Assembly: GCA_905479735.1 (NCBI GenBank)
Contig: CAJQNS010000014.1
Coordinates: 1-64,000 of the forward strand
From: an uncultured Desulfofustis sp.
GTDB taxonomy: Bacteria; Desulfobacterota; Desulfobulbia; Desulfobulbales; Desulfocapsaceae
Length of the DNA stretch: 64,000 bases
Direction: 5' to 3'
A model generated the notes under the pieces. That model made no database searches. It was given only the letters and a program-made list of their open reading frames with translations, and was not told the DNA's origin. Each line of letters opens with the position of its first letter. Position 1 is the first letter of the stretch. Of the stretch, positions 9,183-19,480 are shown in pieces. The position numbers were made by a program, and so were the translations under genes.

Positions 9183-10913
9183 CTACTTCATCCAGCGTTT
9201 TACCAGTTCGTCGTAGTTAACCGTTTCTCCCTGTGGTTTCTCGTTGGCCAGCTTGGCCTTGGGAGAGCCGGGTTTATCCAGCCACATTGCAGCGTCAGAT
9301 GCCTCGTTAAGCCGTGGGCCGCAACCGCCGTAGGTGTCGGCCTTCTCATCAGCCGCCTGCATGCGAGCCATGACCAGGTCCATTTCCTCAGCAAGACGGT
9401 CCATGGCCTGTTGCGGAGTAAAGGCGCCGGAGTTTACGTCACCAATCTGCTGCCACCAGATCTGGGCCAGCTTCGGATAGTCTGGTACATTGACACCGGT
9501 CGGTGACCACATAACACGGTCAGGTGAACGGTAAAACTCGACCAGACCGCCCAACTTCGGAGCCCGCTCTGAAAAGCTGTCGTGGTTAACAGAACTTTCA
9601 CGGATGAAAGTCAGGCCAACATGGCTTTTCTTGACGTCCACCGTTTTTGAGACCACAAACTGGGAATAGAGCCAGGCTGCCTTGCGGCGATCAACCGGGG
9701 TTGACTTGAACAGGGTCCAGGAACCAGCGTCCTGATACCCTAGTTTCTGGCCTTCTTCCCAATAGGGACCATGGGGAGACGGAGCCATACGCCAGAGCGG
9801 CATGCCACTGTCATCCACCGTGTTGTTGCCTTCCGACTTGGGCGCCACCATGGAGGCGGTGAAGGCCGTATACCAGAAAATCTGCTGGGCAACGTTTCCT
9901 TGGGAAAGTGCCGGCAGCGACTGATAGAAGTCATAGCTGGCCGCTCCTGGAGGAGCATATTTGCGCAGCCACTCATCCCATTTACGGATCGCATATACTG
10001 CAGCGGGGCCGTTGGCAGCTCCACCGCGGGTTACCGAGGCGCCCACTGGATTACAGGAGCCCTCTTCCATGCGAATTCCCCATTCATCAACGGGAATACC
10101 GTTTGGCAACCCCTTGCTGCCGGCTCCAGCCATGGAGAGCCAGGCGTCGGTCATTCGCCAGCCGAGGTCGGGCGCACGCTTACCATAGTCCATATGACCA
10201 TATACTTTGACTCCGTCAATTTCCTTGACATCATCCGTGAAAAATTCAGCGATATCCTCATAGGCGGACCAGTTCACCGGTACACCCAGCTCATAACCGT
10301 ATTTCGCTTTGAATTTCTCCTTCAGTTCAGGACGATCAAACCAGTCTTTGCGGAACCAATAGAGATTGGCGAACTGTTGATCCGGAAGCTGATACAGTTT
10401 TCCGTCAGGGCCGGTGGTAAAAGATTTACCGATAAAATCATCGACATCCAGCATCGGATTGGTAACATCTTTCCCCTCTCCCGCCATCCAGTCAGTCAGA
10501 TTCACTGCCAGTTGCAGCCGTGAATGGGTACCAATCAAATCTGAATCATTGATATAGGCATCATAGAGATTCCTCTTGGTCTGCATCTGGGTTTGTACCG
10601 CCTGGACAACTTCACCCTCGCCCAGCAACTGATGGTTAACCTTGATACCGGTAATTTCCTCAAATGCCTTTGTAAGGGTTTTTGACTCGTACTCGTGGGT
10701 GGGAATAGTTTCGGACAACACATTGATTTCCATGCCTGCAAGAGGCTTGGCCGCATTGATGAACCATTCCATTTCCTTCATCTGGTCTTCTTTTGAAAGA
10801 GTCGAAGGCTGGAATTCCTCATCAATCCATTTCTTTGCCTCGTCGACACCGGCGTACGCGCTTGAAACGCTGAACGCCGCTACAGCTGTGAATAATGCAA
10901 TCTTTCGTAACAT
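9183..10913 (-). CDS. glpV: Glycerol ABC transporter substrate-binding protein GlpV
   Basis: Periplasmic solute-binding protein, 576 residues, much longer than typical sugar-binding proteins but normal for the GlpV group. The first 21 residues form a classical signal peptide: MLRK, a hydrophobic core and the cleavage motif AYA before Gly22. The mature protein is acidic and Trp-rich and ends in a Lys/Trp tail. It is the first gene of the glp operon, as expected for a binding protein needed in excess. The start at 10913 has a strong AGGGAGG site seven bases upstream on the minus strand. Glycerol as ligand is inferred from family and operon. Confidence 0.93.
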   Translation of the reverse strand: MLRKIALFTAVAAFSVSSAYAGVDEAKKWIDEEFQPSTLSKEDQMKEMEWFINAAKPLAGMEINVLSETIPTHEYESKTLTKAFEEITGIKVNHQLLGEGEVVQAVQTQMQTKRNLYDAYINDSDLIGTHSRLQLAVNLTDWMAGEGKDVTNPMLDVDDFIGKSFTTGPDGKLYQLPDQQFANLYWFRKDWFDRPELKEKFKAKYGYELGVPVNWSAYEDIAEFFTDDVKEIDGVKVYGHMDYGKRAPDLGWRMTDAWLSMAGAGSKGLPNGIPVDEWGIRMEEGSCNPVGASVTRGGAANGPAAVYAIRKWDEWLRKYAPPGAASYDFYQSLPALSQGNVAQQIFWYTAFTASMVAPKSEGNNTVDDSGMPLWRMAPSPHGPYWEEGQKLGYQDAGSWTLFKSTPVDRRKAAWLYSQFVVSKTVDVKKSHVGLTFIRESSVNHDSFSERAPKLGGLVEFYRSPDRVMWSPTGVNVPDYPKLAQIWWQQIGDVNSGAFTPQQAMDRLAEEMDLVMARMQAADEKADTYGGCGPRLNEASDAAMWLDKPGSPKAKLANEKPQGETVNYDELVKRWMK

Positions 10914-10916
10914 GAA

Positions 10917-11008
10917 GATAACCTCCCTAAGCTGTGTTTAATGGAATTGTACTGACTTGTTTTAGATGACCTCCCTATGCTGTGTTTTGATGGATTTGTA
11001 ACTACCTG
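10917..11008 (-). repeat. Tandem duplication of the glpV leader, with two ribosome-binding sites
   Basis: Two ~42-bp direct repeats, at 10917-10957 and 10965-11008, lie directly upstream of glpV. Both contain, in the mRNA sense, AACACAGC followed by AGGGAGG. The proximal copy supplies the real ribosome-binding site; the distal copy carries a second AGGGAGG with no start codon at the right distance. The copies differ at several positions, so the duplication is not recent. Confidence 0.7.
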
Positions 11009-11339
11009 ACCCCACAAAACACAATTTTTTTCGCAAGATCAACAGAAATTTTCGCTAATTCACCAAAAAGCGATCTTTAAATTCGATAGTTGCAACATTC
11101 TTCGTCGCAATTTATCGAATGTCCGCTATGCCGTTTTGAGTCAGTACCTGTAGAGAGCGAGCGGATATTCAGGTGTAAAAGATAATTCCTTCTGGGGGAT
11201 GGGCTAGTGCAATTCTTTATTTTGTGGGGAATAATTGCCGCTTTAACCAGACCACCACCTATCCGTTTATCTGAAATTTCATCCATCACTCTGGAATTAA
11301 TTGATATTTGAGTCAGCTTTTTGTGGACTTTATACAGAT
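11009..11339. other. Intergenic region upstream of the glp operon
   Basis: No convincing gene. A long inverted repeat, ATTCGATA ... TATCGAAT, spans 11081-11120 with partial pairing inside the arms (TTGC/GCAA). Its TTCGATA core resembles half of the enterobacterial GlpR operator, so it could be a GlpR site or a hairpin; it lies about 170 bp upstream of glpV. The promoter of the glp operon should lie here but no clear -35/-10 pair was found. Confidence 0.4.
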
Positions 11340-11480
11340 GAGCCTTTTGCAAAACTAAGATTTTCGTTCAAAATCAAGGCATGCGAGAAATTTTACCGCA
11401 GGCATATGATTGATATTCCGAGGATAAAATTTTGAGCATAACGCAGAGTTTGGGCGAAAAGATTGTTTTGCAAATGGCTC
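11340..11480. repeat. MITE-like inverted-repeat element, copy 1
   Basis: 141-bp element whose ends are near-perfect inverted repeats (GAGCCTTTTGCAAAAC at the left, complement of GTTTTGCAAATGGCTC at the right). The interior shares long blocks with a second copy at 13137-13281, for example TTTTCGTTCA, ATCAAGG, CCGCAGGCATAT and GAGTTTGGGCGAA. It encodes nothing. Size and structure fit a miniature inverted-repeat element or a large REP-type hairpin; short open frames crossing it are not genes. Confidence 0.8.
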
Positions 11481-11761
11481 AGATGATAGTCCCTGCAGCA
11501 CACTCTGACCAGGGTCAGGCCCACTCTTTTTACCCCAACAATAAGTCAGGAGACTTGTTCCTCCCAACTCTCGCATCTTCGCCGCTCTGTGCCAAAGATG
11601 CCAACAGATTAATGAAAGACCATTGCCAGGATATGGCTCCAGATCGGCGGCGGCTTCAAAGGATTTGTTGTGCTTGAAATGGAGGGATCGAGATAGTAAA
11701 AAGAGGGGTAATAGTCTGCTAGACAGCAGAGAAGAAGATCCGCGCCCGAGGGAGGAGAATC
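11481..11761. other. Intergenic region before the aldo/keto reductase
   Basis: About 280 bases without a supported gene. A small hairpin, CTGCT-AGAC-AGCAG, lies near 11717-11730. A strong GGGAGGAG ribosome site (11749-11757) precedes the start at 11762. No clear promoter was identified. Confidence 0.4.
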
Positions 11762-12970
11762 ATGCGCTACAGAACGATGCCTAAAAATGGAGATGATCTG
11801 TCAGTGCTGGGATTCGGCTGTATGCGCCTGCCGCTGTTCGAGGGTGGCGACATCCACGTAGATAAAGCGATCGAACAGATTCGATACGCCATAGACAGCG
11901 GCGTTAATTATCTGGATACGGCCTGGCCCTATCATGGTGGTGCAAGCGAGTCGATACTCGGCAGGGCCCTCCAGGATGGCTACCGGGAAAAAGTAAAAAT
12001 TGCCACCAAGCTGCCCACCTGGCTGATCAACAGCCGAGAGGACATGGATTCATACCTCGACAAACAACTGGTAAGGCTGCAGACCGAGCGAATCGACTAC
12101 TATCTTCTCCATGCCTTGAACGGCCTCACCTGGGATAAACTCGACCAGTTAGGCGTCGCTGAGTTTCTCGATACTGCAATAAAGGATGGCCGAATCATCA
12201 ACGCCGGATTTTCCTTTCATGGTACACTAGATGATTTCAAGCGAATCGTCGATGGCTACCCTTGGGTCTTCTGTCAGATCCAGTACAACTATCTCGACCA
12301 GCAATATCAGGCCGGCACCGAGGGGCTTAATTATGCGGCCGAACGAAACCTGGGCATCATCGTCATGGAACCGCTCCGTGGGGGAAACCTCGGCCTGCCG
12401 GAACCACCCCCGGCCATCGGCACCATCTGGGACCAGGCCGAGACCAGGCGTACCCCGGTTGAGTGGGCCCTGCGTTGGATCTGGAATCGTCCCGAAGTCG
12501 GCGTGGTTCTCTCAGGTATGAATGAAGATGCCCATATCGATGAGAACCTGCGGATCGCCGACCAGGCGCTGCCGGGCTCGCTGACCCAGCAGGAGTGTGA
12601 ACTCGTCGAACAGGCCGCCGCCACCTACAAAGAATTGATGAAAGTTGACTGCACCGGCTGCGGGTATTGCCTGCCGTGCCCGGAAGGAGTGATGATTCCT
12701 GCAATCTTCGAAGTCTATAACAAGATGCATCTGTTCGGTAACAAGGAAGAAGCCAAATTCATCTATGCCATCAGAATGTGCGGGGTTATATCAGGCAACA
12801 AACAAGGCTTCGCTTCCGAATGTGTAGAATGCGGCGATTGTTTGGAGAAGTGCCCCCAGTCGATACCAATCCCCGATATCCTTGCCGATGTGGTCGAGGA
12901 ACTAGAAGGGCCGGGAATGGAGGATCGTATTGCCTTTGCCAACAAGATGTTCAAGGAGGATCAGCGCTGA
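11762..12970 (+). CDS. Aldo/keto reductase with C-terminal two-cluster ferredoxin domain
   Basis: 402 residues. The N-terminal TIM barrel has the aldo/keto reductase tetrad D52, Y57, K83 and H117 (in DTAWPYHG, TKLPTW and LLHALN). The C-terminal ~100 residues carry two [4Fe-4S] motifs: CTGCGYCLPCP near residue 297, and CVECGDCLEKCP near residue 357. This fused architecture is common in anaerobes, where the enzyme is thought to exchange electrons with ferredoxin; the physiological substrate is not known. A strong ribosome site (GGGAGGAG) precedes the ATG. It stands alone between two gene-free regions that each carry a copy of the same repeat. Confidence 0.88.
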   Translation: MRYRTMPKNGDDLSVLGFGCMRLPLFEGGDIHVDKAIEQIRYAIDSGVNYLDTAWPYHGGASESILGRALQDGYREKVKIATKLPTWLINSREDMDSYLDKQLVRLQTERIDYYLLHALNGLTWDKLDQLGVAEFLDTAIKDGRIINAGFSFHGTLDDFKRIVDGYPWVFCQIQYNYLDQQYQAGTEGLNYAAERNLGIIVMEPLRGGNLGLPEPPPAIGTIWDQAETRRTPVEWALRWIWNRPEVGVVLSGMNEDAHIDENLRIADQALPGSLTQQECELVEQAAATYKELMKVDCTGCGYCLPCPEGVMIPAIFEVYNKMHLFGNKEEAKFIYAIRMCGVISGNKQGFASECVECGDCLEKCPQSIPIPDILADVVEELEGPGMEDRIAFANKMFKEDQR

Positions 12971-13136
12971 GTTTACCGGGCCAACAAGCCGCTTAGGCAT
13001 TCATACCATAGCTGATAGCCCGGCTAACCTGAAATTTTCTGTCGACTTGTGGTCCGCATTCTACTATATCTTGTCGTCCCGGCTGGAGGCTCTCTGGTAT
13101 CTGCAGACTTCTTCCAACGATTTCTGCTATATTCAA
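12971..13136. other. Non-coding spacer before repeat copy 2
   Basis: No gene or clear terminator seen. Together with the following repeat it makes a 355-bp gap between the aldo/keto reductase and argF. Confidence 0.4.
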
Positions 13137-13281
13137 AGGCTATCTTGAAAAATTGAAATTTTCGTTCATAATCAAGGCGCGAATGTAAATTTAGCCGCAG
13201 GCATATAGTCGATATGTCGAGAATAAAATTTTCATGCGCAACGCGGAGTTTGGGCGAAGAGGCGATTTTTCAAGGTGGCCT
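13137..13281. repeat. MITE-like inverted-repeat element, copy 2
   Basis: 145-bp relative of the element at 11340-11480, in the same orientation. Its ends are AGGCTATCTTGAAAAATTG and the complement of CGATTTTTCAAGGTGGCCT. The terminal arms differ from copy 1 in sequence yet stay complementary to each other, showing compensatory change. The interior is shared with copy 1. It lies about 45 bp upstream of argF and so may affect its transcript. Confidence 0.8.
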
Positions 13282-13310
13282 AAAGTTAATTTTTTGCTCA
13301 ACAAACCTGA

Positions 13311-14243
<933 letters not shown>

Positions 14244-14264
14244 GGGAATCACAGGAGACAACCG

Positions 14265-15203
14265 ATGTCACAATTCAGTCTGCAGCATGTGGTCGAGTCG
14301 CAGCAGTTCGACAGGGATCTGCTGGAACTGGTTTTCGAAACCACCGATATGATGAAGGCGGATCTGCTGGGAGACAGAAAACTGGCCAAAATCCTGGACG
14401 GCCGGATCATGGCATCACTCTTCTACGAACCCTCCACCCGAACCCGTTTCTCCTTTGAAAGCGCCATGAAAAGGTTAGGTGGATCGGTGATCACCACCGA
14501 AAATGCCCGCGAGTTCTCCAGCGCCGCTAAAGGCGAGAGCCTGTCGGACTCGACCAGGATCATGAATGGCTATGCCGATGTTATCGTCATGCGCCACAAC
14601 GAGGCGGGCAGCGCCGCCCGGGCCGCGGAAATCTCCACCATACCGATCATCAATGCCGGCGACGGGGCCGGGCAGCATCCGACCCAGGCTTTGCTGGACA
14701 TCTATACGATCGCCGACAGCTTCCCCGAGATGAAGAGCCTCAAAATCGCCCTGGTCGGAGACCTGCGCTACGGAAGAACGGCGCGCTCACTCAGTTATCT
14801 ATTGACCAAATACGAAGACATTGAGCTTATCTTCGTTGCTCCTTCAGTCTGTAGAATGGAAGGGGATATAAAAAAGTACCTGGATAAATACCAGGTCCCC
14901 TGGCGCGAAGAAGACGATCTGGCCGAGGTTATCGGAGAGGTAGACTGCATTTACATGACCCGGGTCCAGAAAGAGAGGTTTCATTCGGCTGAAGATTATC
15001 AGGAAGCGGCAAGCAAGTATATTTTAACCCCAGAGCTGGTCAGCCTGATGAAGCAGGAATCAATCATCATGCACCCTCTGCCCCGGGTGGATGAAATACC
15101 CGCAGCGATCGACAGCAGGCCCCAGGCCCGTTACTTCGAGCAGGCCCAGAATGGGCTCTACGTCCGCATGGCCCTGCTATACCTGCTTTTACAAGACCGC
15201 TAA
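14265..15203 (+). CDS. pyrB: Aspartate carbamoyltransferase catalytic chain
   Basis: Carbamoylates L-aspartate in the first committed step of pyrimidine synthesis. 312 residues with STRTR at 57-61, HPTQ at 138-141 and the aspartate-site motif MHPLPRVDEI near residue 270. No regulatory chain (pyrI) follows. The start ATG at 14265 is preceded by AGGAGA. Adjacent to argF, with which it shares the carbamoyl-phosphate pool. Confidence 0.93.
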   Translation: MSQFSLQHVVESQQFDRDLLELVFETTDMMKADLLGDRKLAKILDGRIMASLFYEPSTRTRFSFESAMKRLGGSVITTENAREFSSAAKGESLSDSTRIMNGYADVIVMRHNEAGSAARAAEISTIPIINAGDGAGQHPTQALLDIYTIADSFPEMKSLKIALVGDLRYGRTARSLSYLLTKYEDIELIFVAPSVCRMEGDIKKYLDKYQVPWREEDDLAEVIGEVDCIYMTRVQKERFHSAEDYQEAASKYILTPELVSLMKQESIIMHPLPRVDEIPAAIDSRPQARYFEQAQNGLYVRMALLYLLLQDR

Positions 15204-15240
15204 GAAAGGCCTGGAGCACCGGGCAACAGGTCGAGGTTCC

Positions 15241-16098
15241 TTATTTCCCGGCGATGGTGATTATCACGGCGGTGATGATCACCGCAGCTCCCAGATAGCC
15301 AAGCAAACTCAGCGACTCTCCCAGAATCACATAGGCTGCCGCAGTGGCCACCACCGGCTCCAGGGTGGCAACGATCGAGGCCCGGCCGGCTTCGAGATAT
15401 TTAACCCCTTGATAATAGCAGTAATTGGCCAGATAGGTGGAGACGGTGGAGACCGCGATCAGCGAACTCCAGGCGACCGCGTTTTTCGGCGCAAACTCAA
15501 CCAAGGGCAGCATGCAGACAATACCGACGGGGAGCACGTAAAGAAACAGGTTGGCCGAGGAGTAGCGCCCAGAAAAATATTTGCCCACAGTGTAATAGAG
15601 CGAGTAGCAAAGTCCCGCGACCAGGCCGGAGACCAGGGCCAGCAAACCCAGAGAGGAGACATCTTCAGCGGCCTTACCTCCGCCAGATCTGGAGATCATA
15701 TAGACCCCGGCAATAACCAGGACGACGGCCAGAATTTTATAGCCGCTCAACCGCTCCCGAAAAATGAAGAACGAGCAGACCACCACCCAGGCCGGGGCCG
15801 TGTAGAGAAGTACCACGGCCAGCGCCGCACCACCACTCTTTACCGCATACTGATAGGACACATAAAAGAGGAAAATACCGAACACGCCGAAGAAACCCAG
15901 CAGCGGAATATCCCGCCTTTCCAACCGGGTCTGGCCAAGGATCAGCGCCTGAGTGCCAAAACAGAACCAGGCAAAAAGGGCCCGCCAGAAAGCCACCTCC
16001 ATGGGCTCCAGTCCCTGGGCAAAGGCAATGGATGAGAATATGCCGATAAACGCCCAGCAGGACGCCGCAGCAGCAATGAATCCATAACCTTTCAGCAT
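15241..16098 (-). CDS. DMT superfamily (EamA) transporter
   Basis: 285-residue integral membrane protein with about ten hydrophobic segments arranged as two EamA repeats; the second repeat contains VATLEPVVATAAAYVILGE, the usual EamA signature. Such proteins are mostly metabolite or amino-acid exporters; the substrate cannot be read from the sequence. It converges on pyrB with a 37-bp gap and has no clear terminator between them. A long open frame on the opposite strand is a codon shadow. Confidence 0.85.
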   Translation of the reverse strand: MLKGYGFIAAAASCWAFIGIFSSIAFAQGLEPMEVAFWRALFAWFCFGTQALILGQTRLERRDIPLLGFFGVFGIFLFYVSYQYAVKSGGAALAVVLLYTAPAWVVVCSFFIFRERLSGYKILAVVLVIAGVYMISRSGGGKAAEDVSSLGLLALVSGLVAGLCYSLYYTVGKYFSGRYSSANLFLYVLPVGIVCMLPLVEFAPKNAVAWSSLIAVSTVSTYLANYCYYQGVKYLEAGRASIVATLEPVVATAAAYVILGESLSLLGYLGAAVIITAVIITIAGK

Positions 16099-16137
16099 TT
16101 CACCGCAGCTGATTGTTTGAGATTAATCGAATGAACC

Positions 16138-16425
16138 TTACATCCAGACAAACCAGTAAACCCCGGTCAGAACCGCCGCGGCAAGGTAGCATTGTGAAAC
16201 GACAAGACTGCCGAAGACGCTGTGCCAGAACAGGGTGACCCGCTGACCGAAGGTGGCCTTGCCCGACCTGATAAGTTTCTCCACGTGACTGCACTCAGCT
16301 TCCGGCATCTTTCGGTATAACAGAGAGGTAAAAGCGGCAAGAAATGCATAGATGAAGGCCACGATAATAAAGGCAGTGGCAAATATGATGGCAATCTCAG
16401 TCGATTGTCGAAACGGTACTGTCAT
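16138..16425 (-). CDS. Small membrane protein of unknown function
   Basis: 95 residues from an ATG at 16425; an upstream in-frame TTG at 16449 would add eight residues. Two hydrophobic segments are visible: one near the N-terminus (IAIIFATAFIIVAFIYAFLA) and one at the C-terminus (CYLAAAVLTGVYWFVWM). A basic stretch between them could face the cytoplasm. It lies 40 bp upstream of the EamA transporter and may be cotranscribed with it. I do not recognise the family. Confidence 0.55.
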   Translation of the reverse strand: MTVPFRQSTEIAIIFATAFIIVAFIYAFLAAFTSLLYRKMPEAECSHVEKLIRSGKATFGQRVTLFWHSVFGSLVVSQCYLAAAVLTGVYWFVWM

Positions 16426-16591
16426 GGACAAAACCCACTGCTTCCCCAAAAATTTTCACAAAATTGATCCGAGTTGAAATCAGAGTAAACTATAGCAATC
16501 AACCAAAATGATTGTCAAATTAGAAATTTAGTAGATGATTGCAGAGAGAGGGAGAAAGAGAGGGAATTGTCTTTTAAGAACTCCTCGATGC

Positions 16592-18178
16592 TCAGAACCC
16601 GTGGGTGAGTTTGATGACGATCAGTGTGACATCGTCTTCGATGGTCGCTCCCCGCTGAAAATCATTCAGCGCCTCGGTAATCCCGGTTAGAATCTCCGCA
16701 GCATCTCGGTCTTTATTTTGCCTGAGCAGTGCGTACATTGACTCCTTGCCAAACATTTCACCCTCAGGGTTGCGGGCCTCCCAGATGCCATCCGTTCCCA
16801 GCAGAATAATCTGGCCTTCCCGTAGATCGGTTCTGCTGTTTTCCTCGAACTGAAACTGTTCATCGACACCCAGCGCGATCCCCGCCCCTTTCAACTCTGA
16901 GAGCGTATCAAACTCCGGGTCATAGATTACGGCCGGGTCGTGTCCGGCCCGTACCCATCTCAAGCACTTTTCGCCCTTGTCGATCGTCAGGTAGAACATC
17001 GACATGAAACTGCCCGATTCAGCCACATCTCTGCTGAACTGGGCGTTCACGTCAGAGATGATTGCAGCGGTGGTTCCCGGCAGGGCCGCCCGCTGTCGCA
17101 GAAAAGCCCGGGTGGAGGCCATAAGCAGGGCAGAGGAAATGCCGTGCCCGGAGACATCGCCAATCACCACGCCTATTTTCGTACCTTGTTCCCGGTCAAA
17201 GAGGATGTAGTCAAAGTAATCACCACCGGTTTCGTCGCAGTACACTGATCGCCCGGCAATATCGAGCCCTTCAATTTCAGGGTCTTTGCCCGGCAACAGA
17301 TTCTGCTGCACCTCTTTTGCCACTTCCAGCGATCTACGCATCTGATCCCGGTGTTTGAGCCCGCCAACCATTTTGTTGAAGGAACTCATCAGGCTGGATA
17401 TCTCGTTACTGCCCGCCGGTTTAAGCATTACATCCAGATTGCCGGCAGCAACCTGATTGGCTCCATCGTTGATTGACAGCACTGGAACAATGATCCGCTG
17501 CCGGAGAAAAAACAGGATACCAAGGATCAGTACAAACGTTACCACCGTAAATCCCAGGACGACTCGCTTGGTAAATATTTCATATTCAGCCCGAATAAGC
17601 TCAAAGGTCCGCTCGACACTTATAACGAGTTTTATCACCGCCATAAGCTCACCCTTCTGCCTCTTTTTAATCGGATAGAGCGCCTCGATCACCCGAACCT
17701 CCGGCTGGCCTTCGACCATTCTCAGAGTCTTGATCTGGCGCTTGACTAATGGTTCACCCGAATCCATGACTTCTTCAAAATCTTTGGGGATGTGATGCGT
17801 TTCCCTACCTTCAGGCTTGCCTGGGTCGTAGACCAATCCGTCGGGGTCTTTTACTTTATGCTCCAGCACCACCCCGTTCCCATCTCGTACAACAACGCCG
17901 ACAATGGCAAAATTAAGGTTCTCTCCTATGAATTCCGCCCGTTCCTGAATAAGCTCTATGATGCTTTTGGTATTTTTCTCCATAGCCAACCGTCGAACCG
18001 AGGTTTCCATGGCCGAGAGAAAAATGATCGCTTTGTTCTCCACCTCCTTGAGCGCGATCTCTCTCATGCTCTCTCGATAGAGAAAGATGCTCAACACCAG
18101 CGAGGCCATGGACAGGCCGATGATGATCAGCGCTGCCTGAAAAGCTATGTGATTTACAAACCGTGCTCTAGGACTCAT
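16592..18178 (-). CDS. Membrane sensor PP2C-type serine phosphatase (RsbU/SpoIIE family)
   Basis: 528 residues. Layout: membrane helix at about 12-34, extracytoplasmic sensor domain to about 200, second helix (RVVLGFTVVTFVLILGILFF) at about 205-225, HAMP linker, then a SpoIIE/PP2C domain from about residue 310. The phosphatase metal motifs are present as GDYFDY, IGDVSGHG and GTDGIWEARN. Proteins of this kind dephosphorylate anti-anti-sigma factors in partner-switching stress pathways; no anti-sigma partner gene is adjacent. The periplasmic domain should sense an external signal, of unknown nature. Confidence 0.88.
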   Translation of the reverse strand: MSPRARFVNHIAFQAALIIIGLSMASLVLSIFLYRESMREIALKEVENKAIIFLSAMETSVRRLAMEKNTKSIIELIQERAEFIGENLNFAIVGVVVRDGNGVVLEHKVKDPDGLVYDPGKPEGRETHHIPKDFEEVMDSGEPLVKRQIKTLRMVEGQPEVRVIEALYPIKKRQKGELMAVIKLVISVERTFELIRAEYEIFTKRVVLGFTVVTFVLILGILFFLRQRIIVPVLSINDGANQVAAGNLDVMLKPAGSNEISSLMSSFNKMVGGLKHRDQMRRSLEVAKEVQQNLLPGKDPEIEGLDIAGRSVYCDETGGDYFDYILFDREQGTKIGVVIGDVSGHGISSALLMASTRAFLRQRAALPGTTAAIISDVNAQFSRDVAESGSFMSMFYLTIDKGEKCLRWVRAGHDPAVIYDPEFDTLSELKGAGIALGVDEQFQFEENSRTDLREGQIILLGTDGIWEARNPEGEMFGKESMYALLRQNKDRDAAEILTGITEALNDFQRGATIEDDVTLIVIKLTHGF

Positions 18179-18212
18179 ACCTTCATGTCATCAGAAAGCA
18201 TCCTTTATCTGC

Positions 18213-19085
18213 CTACTGTCCCTGATTCTCTTTAACGATCTCTACCATCGCCTCATACATCTGCATTGGCCCGGTGCCGTTCTCCGCCGCCAGGTCTTTG
18301 AGCTTCTGATCGGGATCGATACTCATCCCCCGCTTCTTCAACCCTTCTATGATCATAGCACAATCCTGCCCGATCTCATCGCAAAGTTGAGTGATGGTCT
18401 TTTTACCCATACCTGATTTTGGTACCTCAATATCGCCGTTAGATCCACCTTCGGTATGAGAATCGACCCCTTCGGTGGAAGCCGGTAAGCCGGCCGGTTT
18501 AATGATATCATAGACTTGCTGGGGGGTGTTGCCGCTTCTTTTGGCGATATCCTGGATCATTTCTTTTTCGTCGGTCACCTGAATCCCGGCGGCTCCCAGC
18601 AAGTCAATGCTTTTCTGCAGATCAAGTCCCATCCGGCCGGCAAACCCCTGCAGGGAAGATGACTGAGCCTGACCGTACGGCGGATCACCATATTTCGTCG
18701 CCGCACCTTCTTTAATCTGCTCGGAAAAATCAACAATCGTGATTATCGGCGGTACATGGTAATAGGTGCCGACCACGAAAATGAGCGTCAGTAAAAAACC
18801 GACCGTCGATGCACCGCTAAACAACCTGAACTGCTTCGCCTTGTTTTTCATATAGTTCATGATCGGCTTCCAGTTCAGGTAGATATGGACTATACCGGCA
18901 AACAGGAACAGAAACCCGACCGTCGTATGCTGTGCCGACCAGTCATGCTTGGTCAGGCCCCAAAATTTCCAGACCGCCCAGTTGGAAATCCGTCCCTCGG
19001 GGACCACATAGAGGACGATTGAGTTTAAGGTCAGGACGATCAAGGACCAGACCAGCGTCATAGTAGTAATCTTTCGTAAGTTCAT
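18213..19085 (-). CDS. DUF4405 membrane protein with hydrophilic C-terminal domain
   Basis: 290 residues. The N-terminal third has membrane segments at about 8-28, 52-70 and 90-110, with histidines (HDWSAQHTT, GIVHIY) in positions that in DUF4405/cytochrome-b561-like proteins may bind heme. The remaining 170 residues are hydrophilic and contain two similar helical units ending in QQVYDII and MQMYEAM, suggesting an internal duplication. Function is unknown. It is 34 bp upstream of the phosphatase gene and likely cotranscribed. Confidence 0.65.
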   Translation of the reverse strand: MNLRKITTMTLVWSLIVLTLNSIVLYVVPEGRISNWAVWKFWGLTKHDWSAQHTTVGFLFLFAGIVHIYLNWKPIMNYMKNKAKQFRLFSGASTVGFLLTLIFVVGTYYHVPPIITIVDFSEQIKEGAATKYGDPPYGQAQSSSLQGFAGRMGLDLQKSIDLLGAAGIQVTDEKEMIQDIAKRSGNTPQQVYDIIKPAGLPASTEGVDSHTEGGSNGDIEVPKSGMGKKTITQLCDEIGQDCAMIIEGLKKRGMSIDPDQKLKDLAAENGTGPMQMYEAMVEIVKENQGQ

Positions 19086-19480
19086 AATTTCACCTGTCTA
19101 TATTTTGATTGAAGGGGAAAATGTCTGATCAACAGATATCCAATAATCATGCCACAAAAATAAGTAAATAATTAAATAATTTATTATTCCCCGAAAAAAC
19201 CGAACCTTACATAGAAAGACTTAAACAACCACTTAATCAAGCTGGAAGATTAGATCGATTGGCAGGGGTAATGGTGGGTAATTTTTATCCAATGCAGCCT
19301 CTCGCCGGGTAAAAACTATGCTGAAAAGAACTGCCAGCAGCCCTCCAAACCACCGCTTAACATATTTTTTATGCTGTGATAACAAAAGGATAATGCACTT
19401 GATTGAATTCCGGCACAGCCATTGCTTTACTTAGGGCAAAGGCGTTTAGCCATGAATAACCCCAACAAAGGAGTCGAAAA
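19086..19480. other. Intergenic region between divergent genes
   Basis: 395 bases separating the leftward DUF4405 gene from the rightward Spy-like gene, so promoters for both should be here. A very AT-rich tract lies at about 19157-19192. A ribosome site, CAAAGGAG, lies just before the gene at 19481. No further element could be assigned. Confidence 0.4.

Noticed and set aside
11355-11677. Short frames on both strands in and after repeat copy 1
   Set aside because: They cross the inverted-repeat element, lack ribosome sites and have no counterpart in copy 2.
15091-16035. 314-codon plus-strand frame over the EamA transporter
   Set aside because: The minus strand encodes a well-formed membrane protein; the plus frame is rich in Gln, Arg and Gly without any domain and overlaps the end of pyrB.
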